Assembly (NCBI RefSeq): GCF_023015905.1
Contig: NZ_JALKBD010000005.1
Location: 124,001 to 188,000 of the forward strand
Reading direction: 5' to 3'
From: Arenibacter sp. F20364
GTDB taxonomy: Bacteria > Bacteroidota > Bacteroidia > Flavobacteriales > Flavobacteriaceae
Length of the DNA stretch: 64,000 nucleotides
The position numbers and the translations under genes were made by a program. Below are positions 1 through 9,027 of the stretch, piece after piece (position 1 is the stretch's first letter; every line of letters begins with the position of its first letter). The notes beneath the pieces were generated by a model that worked only from the letters and a program-made list of their open reading frames with translations, ran no database searches and had not been told where the DNA came from.

Positions 1-1836
1 GATTTAGTTGGAGACACCACCAAACAGGGGAACAATCGCAAATTGGACATCCTTTTAAATATAGAAAATTTAAAAACAAGGACAGATAGCGCCCTTACCA
101 CTTCGGAATACAAGGTGCACACCTTTAAGAAAATCAATATTTTCACCAACTACACATTCGATAACGGATTGGACAGCGTAAAGAAGGTAGATTATAAAGA
201 TTTCACGATCTATTACCAAGGCAAATTACGCTACAAGCCAAAAATGCTGACGGATGCCGTTTTCCTAAAAAAAGACAGTATCTACCGAGAAATCAACCGT
301 ATAAGAACCTATAGACAAATTACCAACCTTAATACTTTCAAATATCCGAATATTGAATTTGTAGCGGATAGTGCAGCTTCAAAACTAACGGCCAATATCT
401 ACCTATCTCCCCGACCTAAATATTCCTTGGGTACCGATTTTGATGTAACCCACTCCAATATTCAATTTTTGGGGATTGGATTTAGTCCTTCCCTAACGGC
501 CAGAAATTTGTTCAAAGGGGCAGAAAACCTAAGTATATCTGGAAGAATAAGTGTAGGGGCATCCAGTGATCCGGATATAGCGGACAATCGTTTTTTCAAT
601 ATTTTGGAAACAGGGGCGGATATCAATCTTAATTTACCCCGAATCTGGTTCCCATTTGTAAAAACATCTAGAATTATTCCGAACTACATGCTGCCCCAAA
701 CCAAGTTATCCATAGGAACAAGTTTTCAACAGAATATTGGTCTGGATAAACAAACATTTAATAATGTTTTTGGTTACAATTGGTCACCAACAGATTTTAA
801 AAAGAATACACTGGAGCTACTAAATGTTCAATTTGTTCGCAATGTAAACCCCAACAGATTTTTTACTGTCTACCAGAACACCTATGAAAACCTGGATGAA
901 ATCGCCGACAATTATGAGACTGAACCGGCCTTGGCCGATTTTTATGAAACTGATGATGACAGTACTGATCGGCAATTAATTATCCCAGAAGGCACTACAG
1001 GGTTCACAAACGCAATACTCAACGGAGACGTTTCTTCGAGCACCGCAGATTATGACGACGTAAGTAGTATTGAAGAACGGAGAATAAGACTAACTGAAAA
1101 CAATTTAATATTTGCCAGCAATTACACCTTTAATAAAAACAATAAAAGTGGTATTACCGATAATGATTTTTATCAGTTTAGGTTCAAATTGGAAAGTGCG
1201 GGAAATCTCTTGTCCGGAATTTCCAATATAATTCCTTTTTATAAAAGCGAAGACGACAAGCTCTTGGTTTTCAACGTGCCCTTTTCCCAATATATAAAAA
1301 CAGAATTCGACTATATTAAACATTGGAGCACTTCAAGGACCAATGTTCTAGCCTTTAGGAGTTTCTTTGGAATTGCGATACCCTATGGAAATTCGGACAA
1401 CATCCCCTTCGTAAGAAGTTATTTCGCCGGTGGATCCAACGACAACCGTGCCTGGCTGCCCTATTCCCTTGGACCAGGCAGAACAGAGGATGTGAACGAC
1501 TTTAACGAAGCAAATTTAAAAATTGCCTTCAATCTCGAATATCGATTTCCAATAGTAGGGGATATTAAAGGAGCTCTTTTTGCCGATGCCGGGAATATAT
1601 GGAATGTTCTGGACAACGTTACCGATGAGAATGCCACCTTTGAAAATTTTGGTTCCCTAGCTGATATCGCATTGGGAACTGGCCTTGGAATCCGTTACGA
1701 TTTTTCGTATTTTATATTCAGGTTGGATATGGGGCTTAAAACCTATAATCCGGCTGAAGAATCTTCAAAAAGATGGTTTAGGGACTACAATCTGTCCAAC
1801 GCAGTATTCAACATAGGTATAAATTATCCTTTTTAA
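1..1836 (+). CDS. BamA/TamA-type outer-membrane beta-barrel protein (5' end outside window)
   Basis: The frame is open from base 1, so this is the C-terminal 611 residues of a larger protein; the TTG at 43 is only an internal codon. A short POTRA-like stretch (to about residue 120 of the visible part) leads into a long region rich in alternating hydrophobic residues, typical of the Omp85/BamA barrel. It contains GGSNDNRAW and GPGR motifs near the C-terminal third, as in surface-antigen D15 proteins, and it ends in Phe (NIGINYPF), the usual C-terminal signature for barrel insertion. The family inserts or translocates proteins at the outer membrane. Whether this is BamA itself or a TamA-like paralogue cannot be decided without the N-terminal part. 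It lies 59 bases upstream of fbaA. Confidence 0.85.
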   Translation, partial: DLVGDTTKQGNNRKLDILLNIENLKTRTDSALTTSEYKVHTFKKINIFTNYTFDNGLDSVKKVDYKDFTIYYQGKLRYKPKMLTDAVFLKKDSIYREINRIRTYRQITNLNTFKYPNIEFVADSAASKLTANIYLSPRPKYSLGTDFDVTHSNIQFLGIGFSPSLTARNLFKGAENLSISGRISVGASSDPDIADNRFFNILETGADINLNLPRIWFPFVKTSRIIPNYMLPQTKLSIGTSFQQNIGLDKQTFNNVFGYNWSPTDFKKNTLELLNVQFVRNVNPNRFFTVYQNTYENLDEIADNYETEPALADFYETDDDSTDRQLIIPEGTTGFTNAILNGDVSSSTADYDDVSSIEERRIRLTENNLIFASNYTFNKNNKSGITDNDFYQFRFKLESAGNLLSGISNIIPFYKSEDDKLLVFNVPFSQYIKTEFDYIKHWSTSRTNVLAFRSFFGIAIPYGNSDNIPFVRSYFAGGSNDNRAWLPYSLGPGRTEDVNDFNEANLKIAFNLEYRFPIVGDIKGALFADAGNIWNVLDNVTDENATFENFGSLADIALGTGLGIRYDFSYFIFRLDMGLKTYNPAEESSKRWFRDYNLSNAVFNIGINYPF

Positions 1837-1851
1837 AGCTGATTATTTTAT

Positions 1852-1859
1852 TACTTTTG
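1852..1859 (+). promoter_or_regulatory. Candidate -7 element for fbaA
   Basis: TACTTTTG matches the Bacteroidota -7 consensus TAnnTTTG and lies 36 bases before the fbaA start. No good TTG -33 element is seen at the usual 17-23 base distance, so the call rests on the -7 box and its position only. Confidence 0.45.
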
Positions 1860-1895
1860 TCCCATCTTTTTAATTAACTACACTAAAATAAGATT

Positions 1896-2963
1896 ATGGC
1901 ACACAATATTAAACCAGGAGTTGCAACCGGAGATGAGGTACAGGAAATTTTTAATTATGCTAAGGAAAAAGGATTTGCCCTACCTGCTGTTAATGTTATA
2001 GGATCGAACACTATTAACGGAGTTTTGGAAACTGCTGCCAGTTTAAATGCTCCCGTAATTATACAGTTCTCCAACGGGGGAGCACAATTCAATGCCGGTA
2101 AAGGATTATCCAATGACGGCCAACAAGCGGCCATTATGGGCGCCGTTGCAGGAGCCAAACATATTCATCAATTGGCCGCGGCCTATGGTGCCACAGTAAT
2201 ATTACACACAGACCACTGTGCAAAAAAATTGTTGCCCTGGATAGACGGTTTGTTGGATGCAAGTGAAAAACATTTTGCTGAAACTGGAAAATCCCTTTTC
2301 AGTTCGCACATGATAGATCTATCGGAAGAACCTATCGAAGAGAATATTGAAATATGCAAAAAATATCTTGCCAGAATGAGCAAGATGGGCATGACCTTGG
2401 AAATAGAATTGGGCATCACTGGAGGTGAAGAGGATGGTGTGGACAACACGGATGTGGACGATTCCAAGTTATACACCCAGCCTGAAGAAGTTGCCTACGC
2501 CTATGAAGAGCTGTCCAAAGTAAGCCCTAAATTTACCATAGCGGCCGCCTTTGGAAATGTACACGGTGTATACAAGCCAGGAAATGTGAAATTGACTCCA
2601 AAAATCCTTAAAAATTCCCAGGAATTTGTTACTGAGAAATATGGTGTGGAACACAACCATATCGATTTCGTTTTCCATGGTGGATCGGGATCTACTGTAG
2701 AAGAGATACGCGAAGCCATAGGTTACGGCGTTATTAAAATGAATATTGATACCGATTTACAGTATGCCTTCTTGGAAGGGATCAGGGACTATATTCAAGG
2801 TAAAAAGGATTATTTACAATCCCAGATCGGTAATCCAAGTGGTGCCGACGAGCCTAACAAAAAACATTACGACCCACGTGTTTGGTTAAGAGAAGGAGAA
2901 AAAACGTTTGTTACACGTCTAAAAAAGGCCTTTGAAGACCTTAACAACGTGAATACCCTATAA
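1896..2963 (+). CDS. fbaA: Class II fructose-bisphosphate aldolase
   Basis: Cytosolic zinc-dependent enzyme of glycolysis and gluconeogenesis that splits or forms fructose 1,6-bisphosphate. The 355-residue length is right for the class IIA (FbaA) type. Visible signatures are HTDHC (about residues 105-109, catalytic Asp plus a metal His), HGVYKPGNV (about 225, metal His) and FHGGSGS (about 260, metal His and phosphate loop). The ATG at 1896 gives the usual N-terminus. It is followed after 29 bases by accD in the same direction, so the two may be co-transcribed. Nothing looks unusual. Confidence 0.97.
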   Translation: MAHNIKPGVATGDEVQEIFNYAKEKGFALPAVNVIGSNTINGVLETAASLNAPVIIQFSNGGAQFNAGKGLSNDGQQAAIMGAVAGAKHIHQLAAAYGATVILHTDHCAKKLLPWIDGLLDASEKHFAETGKSLFSSHMIDLSEEPIEENIEICKKYLARMSKMGMTLEIELGITGGEEDGVDNTDVDDSKLYTQPEEVAYAYEELSKVSPKFTIAAAFGNVHGVYKPGNVKLTPKILKNSQEFVTEKYGVEHNHIDFVFHGGSGSTVEEIREAIGYGVIKMNIDTDLQYAFLEGIRDYIQGKKDYLQSQIGNPSGADEPNKKHYDPRVWLREGEKTFVTRLKKAFEDLNNVNTL

Positions 2964-2992
2964 TCCCCCAACCCTAAAAGAAAAGAAAGCTT

Positions 2993-3853
2993 ATGTCGTC
3001 TTGGTTTAAAAGAAAGGAAAAAGGAATACAGACTGCCACGGACCAAAAAAAGGATACCCCGAGGGGTCTTTGGTATAAATCACCTACCGGAAAAATTGTT
3101 GAATCCGATGAGTTGGCAAAGAATTTTTATGTTAGCCCAGAGGATGATTATCATGTAAGAATAGGTAGTAAGGAGTATTTCGAAATTCTTTTCGACAATA
3201 ACAAGTTTACCGAGTTGGATGCCAAACTGACTTCAAAGGATCCTTTAAAATTTGAGGACACCAAAAAGTACGTGGAACGTTTAAAGGCGGCCGAAGCTAA
3301 AACAGGACTTAAGGATGCCGTTAGGACCGGAATAGGCAAATCGCTGGGCAAGGAAGTGGTTATTTGCTGCATGGACTTCAGCTTTATCGGTGGTTCTATG
3401 GGTAGTGTGGTCGGAGAAAAAATAGCGAGAGGCATTGATCATTCCATCAAAAAGAAAATACCCTTTGTCATGATTTCCAAATCTGGGGGCGCACGTATGA
3501 TGGAAGCCGCATTGTCCCTTATGCAGTTGGCCAAAACATCGGCTAAATTGGCACAGTTGGCGGATGCAGGTATTCCTTATATTTCCCTGTGTACGGATCC
3601 GACCACTGGAGGAACAACAGCCTCCTATGCTATGCTTGGGGATATAAATATTTCCGAACCAGGTGCCTTGATCGGTTTTGCAGGTCCACGTGTGGTAAAA
3701 GAAGCTACAGGTAAAGAATTGCCAGAAGGATTTCAGACAGCAGAATTCTTACAGGAGCATGGATTTTTGGATTTTATTGTCCATCGCAGGGACCTCAAGA
3801 AGAAAATTAATCTTTATATAGATCTAATAGAAAACAATCCTGTTAGAGTATAA
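2993..3853 (+). CDS. accD: Acetyl-CoA carboxylase carboxyltransferase subunit beta, without the zinc finger
   Basis: Beta subunit of the carboxyltransferase that makes malonyl-CoA for fatty-acid synthesis in the cytosol, with AccA as partner. The crotonase-fold core is well conserved: GGSMGSVVG (about residue 130), SGGARMMEA (about 157), DPTTGG (about 195) and GFAGPRV (about 222). Compared with E. coli AccD, all four N-terminal zinc cysteines are replaced: the first CxxC region reads KSPTGK and the second reads VSPEDD. Flanking residues (GLWYK, YHVRIGS) still align, so this is substitution, not truncation. E. coli AccD uses the zinc domain to contact mRNA and CoA. From memory the substitution is usual in Flavobacteriia; that part is not shown here. 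A strong terminator follows. Confidence 0.96.
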   Translation: MSSWFKRKEKGIQTATDQKKDTPRGLWYKSPTGKIVESDELAKNFYVSPEDDYHVRIGSKEYFEILFDNNKFTELDAKLTSKDPLKFEDTKKYVERLKAAEAKTGLKDAVRTGIGKSLGKEVVICCMDFSFIGGSMGSVVGEKIARGIDHSIKKKIPFVMISKSGGARMMEAALSLMQLAKTSAKLAQLADAGIPYISLCTDPTTGGTTASYAMLGDINISEPGALIGFAGPRVVKEATGKELPEGFQTAEFLQEHGFLDFIVHRRDLKKKINLYIDLIENNPVRV

Positions 3854-3859
3854 AAATTA

Positions 3860-3890
3860 AAGGCCCTGAAATTATATCAGGGCCTTTTTA
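3860..3890 (+). terminator. Rho-independent terminator after accD
   Basis: Perfect 10-bp stem (AAGGCCCTGA / TCAGGGCCTT) with a 7-base loop, followed by a short T run. It starts 6 bases after the accD stop and ends 21 bases before the converging lipoprotein gene, so it may work in both directions. Confidence 0.9.
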
Positions 3891-3911
3891 TTTACTCCAT
3901 ATTTACTCCCC

Positions 3912-4772
3912 TTACCTATTGAACCGTCTAAGTAAAATTTCCTCGGTCTCCCCATTGGGATAGGTCAACATTCCTTTGGCATCGCAAGTGCCGTCCCCAA
4001 AATCGAGGCTCACTGTGGTCTCATTTTTAGAAATCTCCAAGACCCCGCTAACAATAAACCGGCAGGACAATTCCCTGCGCAGGGAGCTTATAGTTTCTCT
4101 GGAATAAACATCACCCGCTTTATTGGTATAGGTACCTTTACCGGAAATAAGAAAAACATTATCGGCCCAAAATCCGGAACCATAACCCTCTACCCATTCC
4201 CGGGTCCTATTTCCCGTAAAACTAGCTTCACTGCCATCTGGCCATAGACCAGTGTAACTCGCTACTGCATTGGATTGCGGATTGCCATTTTCATTGGAAC
4301 GTTTTCGCTCCAAGGTGGCGCCCCCTTCTACGGCTACCTCATTGAAGGTAAAATTTTCTAGGGAAAGATCAATTGTCTTACTGGCCATCTCCATATCCTT
4401 GGCATAACTTAAATGGATAATTCCGCTGAGTAGATTACCATTGGGCAGCTCACAGCCCTCTCCAAAATCTATGGTGGTTTCTTTATTATCATTAGTGACC
4501 ACCGTAGTTATGGTAACGCAATCCGGTAGGTAATTGGAAAGAAAGAATGATTTTGAAGTTGCCCTGATCTCTTCAGTAGCATAGACATCTTCACCAATAT
4601 TGGCAATTTCCTCCGAAATTAAATCCGCTTCATCACTGGCTACCAGTTGGGCCACTTCAATAGAGGTATCCTCTTCCAAAACTGGGGAATCTTCATTGTT
4701 ACAGGAACCCATTACCAATAAGACCATTAGCAACCATCCTGTTAAGTTCGATTTTTTGAGACTTTTTTTCAT
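3912..4772 (-). CDS. Secreted lipoprotein of unknown function
   Basis: 286 residues beginning MKKSLKKSN, then a hydrophobic stretch and the lipobox VMGSC (Cys24), followed by an Asn- and acid-rich linker. This indicates export and lipidation by the Lgt/Lsp pathway. The mature part has two similar motifs, DFGEGC (about residue 110) and DFGDGTC (about 255), suggesting an internal duplication of a small beta-rich domain; the paired cysteines may be disulfide-bonded. No family is recognised. The gene converges with accD and diverges from rpsO, and nothing in the context indicates a role. Confidence 0.8.
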   Translation of the reverse strand: MKKSLKKSNLTGWLLMVLLVMGSCNNEDSPVLEEDTSIEVAQLVASDEADLISEEIANIGEDVYATEEIRATSKSFFLSNYLPDCVTITTVVTNDNKETTIDFGEGCELPNGNLLSGIIHLSYAKDMEMASKTIDLSLENFTFNEVAVEGGATLERKRSNENGNPQSNAVASYTGLWPDGSEASFTGNRTREWVEGYGSGFWADNVFLISGKGTYTNKAGDVYSRETISSLRRELSCRFIVSGVLEISKNETTVSLDFGDGTCDAKGMLTYPNGETEEILLRRFNR

Positions 4773-4933
4773 AAGTTTTGATTTAAATGTTTACAATAAG
4801 AAAAATTTCAATTCTATCGCTGGCCAGCACTAGGATCCGTTACTACCCAATTGGCAATAACATTTCTTTAACGTTTTATAATATGACGATGATTAATTCA
4901 AAAAGTTTAATCTACCTGCCAAAAAATAGTACG

Positions 4934-4968
4934 TTTGCCTATGGTTTCTAAAAAAAAGTCTATCTTTG
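4934..4968 (+). promoter_or_regulatory. Promoter of rpsO
   Basis: TTTG (4934-4937) and TATCTTTG (4961-4968) are 23 bases apart, matching the flavobacterial promoter pattern. The rpsO start is 53 bases downstream. Confidence 0.75.
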
Positions 4969-5021
4969 CGGCCTGATTGAAAATCAATCATGTACATAAA
5001 AATCATTAAAATAATATTGGA

Positions 5022-5291
5022 ATGTATTTAACTAAAGAAGTAAAGGCCGAGATTTTTAAGAAACACGGCGGGGAAGAAAAAAACACAGGTTCTGCGGAAG
5101 GGCAGATTGCCTTGTTTACCCACAGAATCAATCACTTGACCGAGCATTTGAAAAAGAATCGTAAGGATTTCAACACGGAGCGCTCATTGGTGAAGTTGGT
5201 AGGTAAGAGAAGATCTCTTCTAGATTATTTAATTAAGAAGGATATCCTTAGATATCGTGAAATAATTAAAGAATTAGGAATTAGAAAATAA
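5022..5291 (+). CDS. rpsO: 30S ribosomal protein S15
   Basis: 89 residues, the exact usual length. It contains the conserved TGSAEGQIA segment (residues 22-30), the LTEHLK...RKDF region and the LVGKRRSLLDYL motif. S15 binds the central domain of 16S rRNA early in assembly of the small subunit. As in many bacteria it is followed by pnp, but here a strong terminator and a separate leader lie between them, so the two are probably transcribed largely independently. Confidence 0.98.
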   Translation: MYLTKEVKAEIFKKHGGEEKNTGSAEGQIALFTHRINHLTEHLKKNRKDFNTERSLVKLVGKRRSLLDYLIKKDILRYREIIKELGIRK

Positions 5292-5297
5292 TTTACC

Positions 5298-5326
5298 AAA
5301 AGGGGAAAGTTTTACTTTCCCCTTTT
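5298..5326 (+). terminator. Rho-independent terminator after rpsO
   Basis: A 13-bp perfect stem (AAAAGGGGAAAGT / ACTTTCCCCTTTT) with a 3-base loop runs into a T run. It begins 7 bases after the rpsO stop. Confidence 0.92.
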
Positions 5327-5483
5327 TTACAATATCAGCATAATTGTTTCGATTTTGCTGTAAAGTCCTGGAGGTTTACCTTAGGGCACAAACAAAAAGC
5401 TTGCACATAGTTTTTCATTGGTCAACAACACACAACTACAACACAACAACAAGTCTATAACAGACGAAAGACCATTGTTTAAC

Positions 5484-5505
5484 AAACCTGTAATGAGACA
5501 GGTTT
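5484..5505 (+). promoter_or_regulatory. Hairpin in the pnp leader, just before the start codon
   Basis: Perfect 8-bp stem AAACCTGT / ACAGGTTT with a 6-base loop, ending 12 bases before the pnp ATG. In E. coli the rpsO-pnp leader forms a hairpin that RNase III cuts and PNPase then uses for autoregulation. A similar role here is inference from position only. Confidence 0.5.
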
Positions 5506-5517
5506 TAATTCGTATTT

Positions 5518-7737
5518 ATGATACCAAAAGTATTTAAAGAGGTCATTGACCTTGGGGACGGTAGGGAAATTTCTATCGAAACCGGAAAATTGGCAAAACA
5601 GGCCCATGGTTCTGTGGTTGTCCAGTCTGGAAAATGTATGTTGTTATGTACAGTAGTTTCCAATTACAAACAAAGTGATGTGGATTTCCTTCCACTTACC
5701 GTAGATTACCGCGAGAAATTTGCCGCTTCCGGACGTTACCCAGGAGGTTTCTTCAAAAGAGAGGCAAGACCAAGTGACGGTGAAGTATTGACTATGAGAT
5801 TGGTGGATCGCGTTTTACGTCCACTTTTCCCTAAGGATTACCATGCAGAAACCCAAGTGATGATCCAATTAATGTCCCATGACGAGGATGTAATGCCCGA
5901 TGCTATGGCGGGATTGGCCGCTTCCGCAGCCATCCAACTTTCAGATTTTCCATTTGAATGTGCTATTTCAGAGGTGCGTGTTGGTCGCGTAGATGGTAAA
6001 TTCATTATTAACCCGACCAGGGCCCAATTATTGGTTTCCGATATCGACATGGTCATTGGAGCTTCAGCAGATTCTGTTATGATGGTTGAAGGGGAAATGA
6101 AGGAAATCTCGGAAGAGGAAATGGTAGAGGCCATTAAATTTGCCCACGAAGCCATTAAAGTACAATGTGCTGCCCAAATTAAGTTGGCAGAAGCCTTTGG
6201 CAAAAAAGAAGTTCGTGAATACGAGCCGGAAAGGGAAGATGAGGATTTGGCCAAAAAGGTTCACGATTTGGCTTATGACAAAGTATACGCCATAGCAAAG
6301 GCCGGTTCTGCAAAACACGAGAGAAGTGCTGCATTCGACGCTATAAAAGAAGAGATAAAAGCTACTTATTCCGAAGAGGAATTGGCAGATTTTGGGGATT
6401 TGATTTCCAAATATTACTACAAGGCGGAAAAGGCTGCAGTAAGGGACCTTACCTTAAATGACGGACTTCGTTTGGACGGTAGAAAAACCGATGAAATAAG
6501 ACCAATCTGGTGTGAAGTGGATTATTTACCTTCAACTCACGGTTCCGCAATTTTTACTCGTGGAGAAACCCAGGCTTTGGCTACGGTTACTTTGGGAACT
6601 TCAAGGGAAGCCAACCAAATAGACATGCCATCGTTTGAAGGAGAGGAAACTTTCTATTTACATTATAACTTCCCTCCATTCTCAACTGGAGAAGCCAGAC
6701 CTATTAGAGGTACTTCCCGTAGAGAGGTTGGACATGGTAACTTGGCCCAACGTGCCTTAAAAGGAATGGTCCCTGAGGATTGTCCTTACACAGTACGTGT
6801 GGTATCCGAGGTATTGGAATCCAACGGTTCGTCTTCTATGGCAACAGTCTGTGCCGGAACTATGGCATTGATGGACGCTGGGGTACAATTAAAGAAACCG
6901 GTATCCGGTATTGCCATGGGATTGATTTCCGATAGTGAATCAGGGAAATACGCTGTATTGTCCGATATCCTTGGAGATGAAGACCACCTTGGGGATATGG
7001 ACTTTAAAGTAACAGGTACTGCAGACGGAATTACTGCTTGCCAAATGGATATTAAAGTAAAAGGATTATCCTATGAAATTTTGGTCAATGCATTAAAGCA
7101 GGCCGGAGCTGGACGTTTGCACATCCTGAGCAAATTGGTAGATACAATTGCCGCACCTAACGAAGATGTTAAACCTCATGCACCTAAAATGGTCACCAGA
7201 GTTATTCCTGGCGAATTCATTGGAGCATTGATTGGACCTGGAGGAAAAGTAATCCAAGAATTACAAAAAGCTTCCAAAACAACCATCGTTATTAATGAAG
7301 ATCCAATTACTGAAGAAGGTATTGTGGAAATTCTGGGTACCTCACAAGAAGGTATTGATATGGTTCTAGCCAAAATAGATTCATTATTGTTTAAACCTGT
7401 AGTGGGCAGTGCATACGAAGTGAAGGTGATCAAAATGTTGGATTTTGGCGCCGTAGTGGAATATACTGAAGCACCTGGCAATGAGGTATTGCTACACGTA
7501 TCCGAATTGGCCTGGGAAAGAACAGAAAATGTTTCCGATGTAGTAAATATGGGAGATGTTTTTGATGTTAAATACTTTGGTGTAGACCCAAGAACAAGAA
7601 AAGAAAAAGTATCGCGTAAGGCATTATTGCCAAAACCTGAAGGTTTTAAAGAAAGACCTCCACGAGAAGATCGCGGTAGAAATGACAGAGGTAACGATCG
7701 AAATAGAGATAGGGATCGTAAACCAAGAAGGGACTAG
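5518..7737 (+). CDS. pnp: Polyribonucleotide nucleotidyltransferase (PNPase)
   Basis: 3'-5' phosphorolytic exoribonuclease of mRNA decay; acts as a trimer in the cytosol. Domains in order: first RNase PH-like domain (about 5-145), helical linker (about 215-300), second catalytic RNase PH domain (about 310-540), KH domain (about 553-612) with the IGPGGK loop, and S1 domain (about 620-690). A short tail of alternating Arg, Asp and Asn follows, probably disordered and RNA-binding. The 739-residue length is normal for Bacteroidota. Chosen start: ATG at 5518, giving [16 protein letters not shown]. Followed by a clear terminator. Confidence 0.98.
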   Translation: MIPKVFKEVIDLGDGREISIETGKLAKQAHGSVVVQSGKCMLLCTVVSNYKQSDVDFLPLTVDYREKFAASGRYPGGFFKREARPSDGEVLTMRLVDRVLRPLFPKDYHAETQVMIQLMSHDEDVMPDAMAGLAASAAIQLSDFPFECAISEVRVGRVDGKFIINPTRAQLLVSDIDMVIGASADSVMMVEGEMKEISEEEMVEAIKFAHEAIKVQCAAQIKLAEAFGKKEVREYEPEREDEDLAKKVHDLAYDKVYAIAKAGSAKHERSAAFDAIKEEIKATYSEEELADFGDLISKYYYKAEKAAVRDLTLNDGLRLDGRKTDEIRPIWCEVDYLPSTHGSAIFTRGETQALATVTLGTSREANQIDMPSFEGEETFYLHYNFPPFSTGEARPIRGTSRREVGHGNLAQRALKGMVPEDCPYTVRVVSEVLESNGSSSMATVCAGTMALMDAGVQLKKPVSGIAMGLISDSESGKYAVLSDILGDEDHLGDMDFKVTGTADGITACQMDIKVKGLSYEILVNALKQAGAGRLHILSKLVDTIAAPNEDVKPHAPKMVTRVIPGEFIGALIGPGGKVIQELQKASKTTIVINEDPITEEGIVEILGTSQEGIDMVLAKIDSLLFKPVVGSAYEVKVIKMLDFGAVVEYTEAPGNEVLLHVSELAWERTENVSDVVNMGDVFDVKYFGVDPRTRKEKVSRKALLPKPEGFKERPPREDRGRNDRGNDRNRDRDRKPRRD

Positions 7738-7761
7738 TTTTTAAAAAACAGTCACTGACTT

Positions 7762-7805
7762 AAAGCCACGTATTTCCTTTTATATGGGAGAACGTGGCTT
7801 TTTTT
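7762..7805 (+). terminator. Rho-independent terminator after pnp
   Basis: Perfect 10-bp stem AAAGCCACGT / ACGTGGCTTT with a 20-base loop, running into TTTTT. Confidence 0.88.
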
Positions 7806-7923
7806 ATGCATTTTAACCAAAAAAGCAAAATAAAACGGACCAATTGTAACATTTCGAACTTTTCAACGTATAACTTAATGCAGCTTATGCTTAATGCACA
7901 TAATTTAGATAGAAAAAATTTCG

Positions 7924-8787
7924 ATGAGACAGCTTAAAATTACAAAACAGGTTACCAATAGAGAAACTGCTTCTTTGGATAAATACTTACAGGAAATTGG
8001 TAAGGTTGATTTAATTACAGCAGATGAAGAAGTAGAATTGGCACAACGGATCAAGGCAGGTGACCAACGTGCACTTGAGAAATTGACCAAGGCCAATTTA
8101 CGATTTGTGGTTTCCGTGGCAAAGCAATATCAAAATCAAGGTTTAACCCTTCCAGATTTGATCAACGAAGGTAACCTAGGATTGATCAAAGCTGCACAAC
8201 GATTTGATGAAACTCGTGGTTTCAAATTCATATCCTATGCGGTTTGGTGGATTCGTCAGTCCATCTTACAAGCTTTGGCCGAACAATCACGTATTGTGAG
8301 ATTACCTTTGAACAAGATTGGGTCTATCAATAAAATAAACAAGACCTTTGCTTTCTTGGAGCAAGCCCATGAAAGACAACCATCTGCGGAAGAAATTGCC
8401 AAGGAATTGGACATGACCGTAGAGGATGTAAAACAATCTCTTAAGAATTCCGGCCGGCACGTATCCATGGATGCTCCCCTGATCGACGGTGAAGATTCCA
8501 ACCTATACGATGTATTGCGTAGTGGAGAATCTCCAAATCCGGACAAGGAATTATTGCACGAATCGCTTAGAACAGAAATAGAACGAGCTTTGGAAACCTT
8601 AACCCCAAGGGAAGCGGATGTAATCCGTTTGTATTTTGGATTGGCAGGACAGCATTCCATGACCCTCGAAGAAATTGGGGAAACTTTTGACCTTACCAGG
8701 GAAAGGGTTCGTCAAATAAAGGAGAAAGCTATTAGAAGGTTAAAGCACACTTCAAGAAGCAAAATCCTAAAAACATATCTTGGTTAA
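7924..8787 (+). CDS. rpoD: Primary RNA polymerase sigma factor (RpoD/SigA type)
   Basis: 287 residues, the short form usual in Bacteroidota: it lacks region 1.1 and the large non-conserved insert of E. coli sigma-70. Region 1.2 ([14 protein letters not shown]), region 2 ([39 protein letters not shown]), region 3 and region 4.2 ([23 protein letters not shown]) are all present. It directs RNA polymerase to the TTG/TAnnTTTG promoters seen throughout the window. Monocistronic between terminators. Confidence 0.97.
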   Translation: MRQLKITKQVTNRETASLDKYLQEIGKVDLITADEEVELAQRIKAGDQRALEKLTKANLRFVVSVAKQYQNQGLTLPDLINEGNLGLIKAAQRFDETRGFKFISYAVWWIRQSILQALAEQSRIVRLPLNKIGSINKINKTFAFLEQAHERQPSAEEIAKELDMTVEDVKQSLKNSGRHVSMDAPLIDGEDSNLYDVLRSGESPNPDKELLHESLRTEIERALETLTPREADVIRLYFGLAGQHSMTLEEIGETFDLTRERVRQIKEKAIRRLKHTSRSKILKTYLG

Positions 8788-8904
8788 TCCAAACAATTAA
8801 AATTTTTGTGCAATCACATATCCCCTAGGAAAGCTAGTGCAAAAATTGTAAATTGTATACAGTAACAACAGTTATCATGACTGTTCGTTTTTTGATTGAT
8901 GAAT

Positions 8905-8934
8905 AAACTCCGGCTGATTACCGGAGTTTTTTTT
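8905..8934 (+). terminator. Rho-independent terminator after rpoD
   Basis: Perfect 9-bp stem AAACTCCGG / CCGGAGTTT, 7-base loop and an 8-T run. A weaker hairpin (AACAGT / ACTGTT followed by T's) lies just before it at 8867-8892. The terminator falls inside the long 5' reading-frame extension of the next gene, which shows that extension is not coding. Confidence 0.92.
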
Positions 8935-8997
8935 GATAAAACATTCATCATCCCCATACCTCATTGGATTTACTATGGGCTTTCCCTAAAACACCCC

Positions 8998-9005
8998 TAT
9001 CTTTG
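8998..9005 (+). promoter_or_regulatory. -7 element of the radical SAM gene
   Basis: TATCTTTG matches TAnnTTTG, 22 bases before the ATG at 9028. A matching -33 TTG at standard spacing is not clear. Confidence 0.55.
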
Positions 9006-9027
9006 TATCCATATCCATAATATTGCC

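Noticed and set aside
43-1836. TTG at 43 as the start of the first gene
   Set aside because: The frame is open from base 1 and the upstream residues continue the domain, so the gene begins outside the window.
8896-9027. 44-codon N-terminal extension of the radical SAM protein
   Set aside because: It crosses the rpoD terminator (8905-8934) and the TATCTTTG promoter box.
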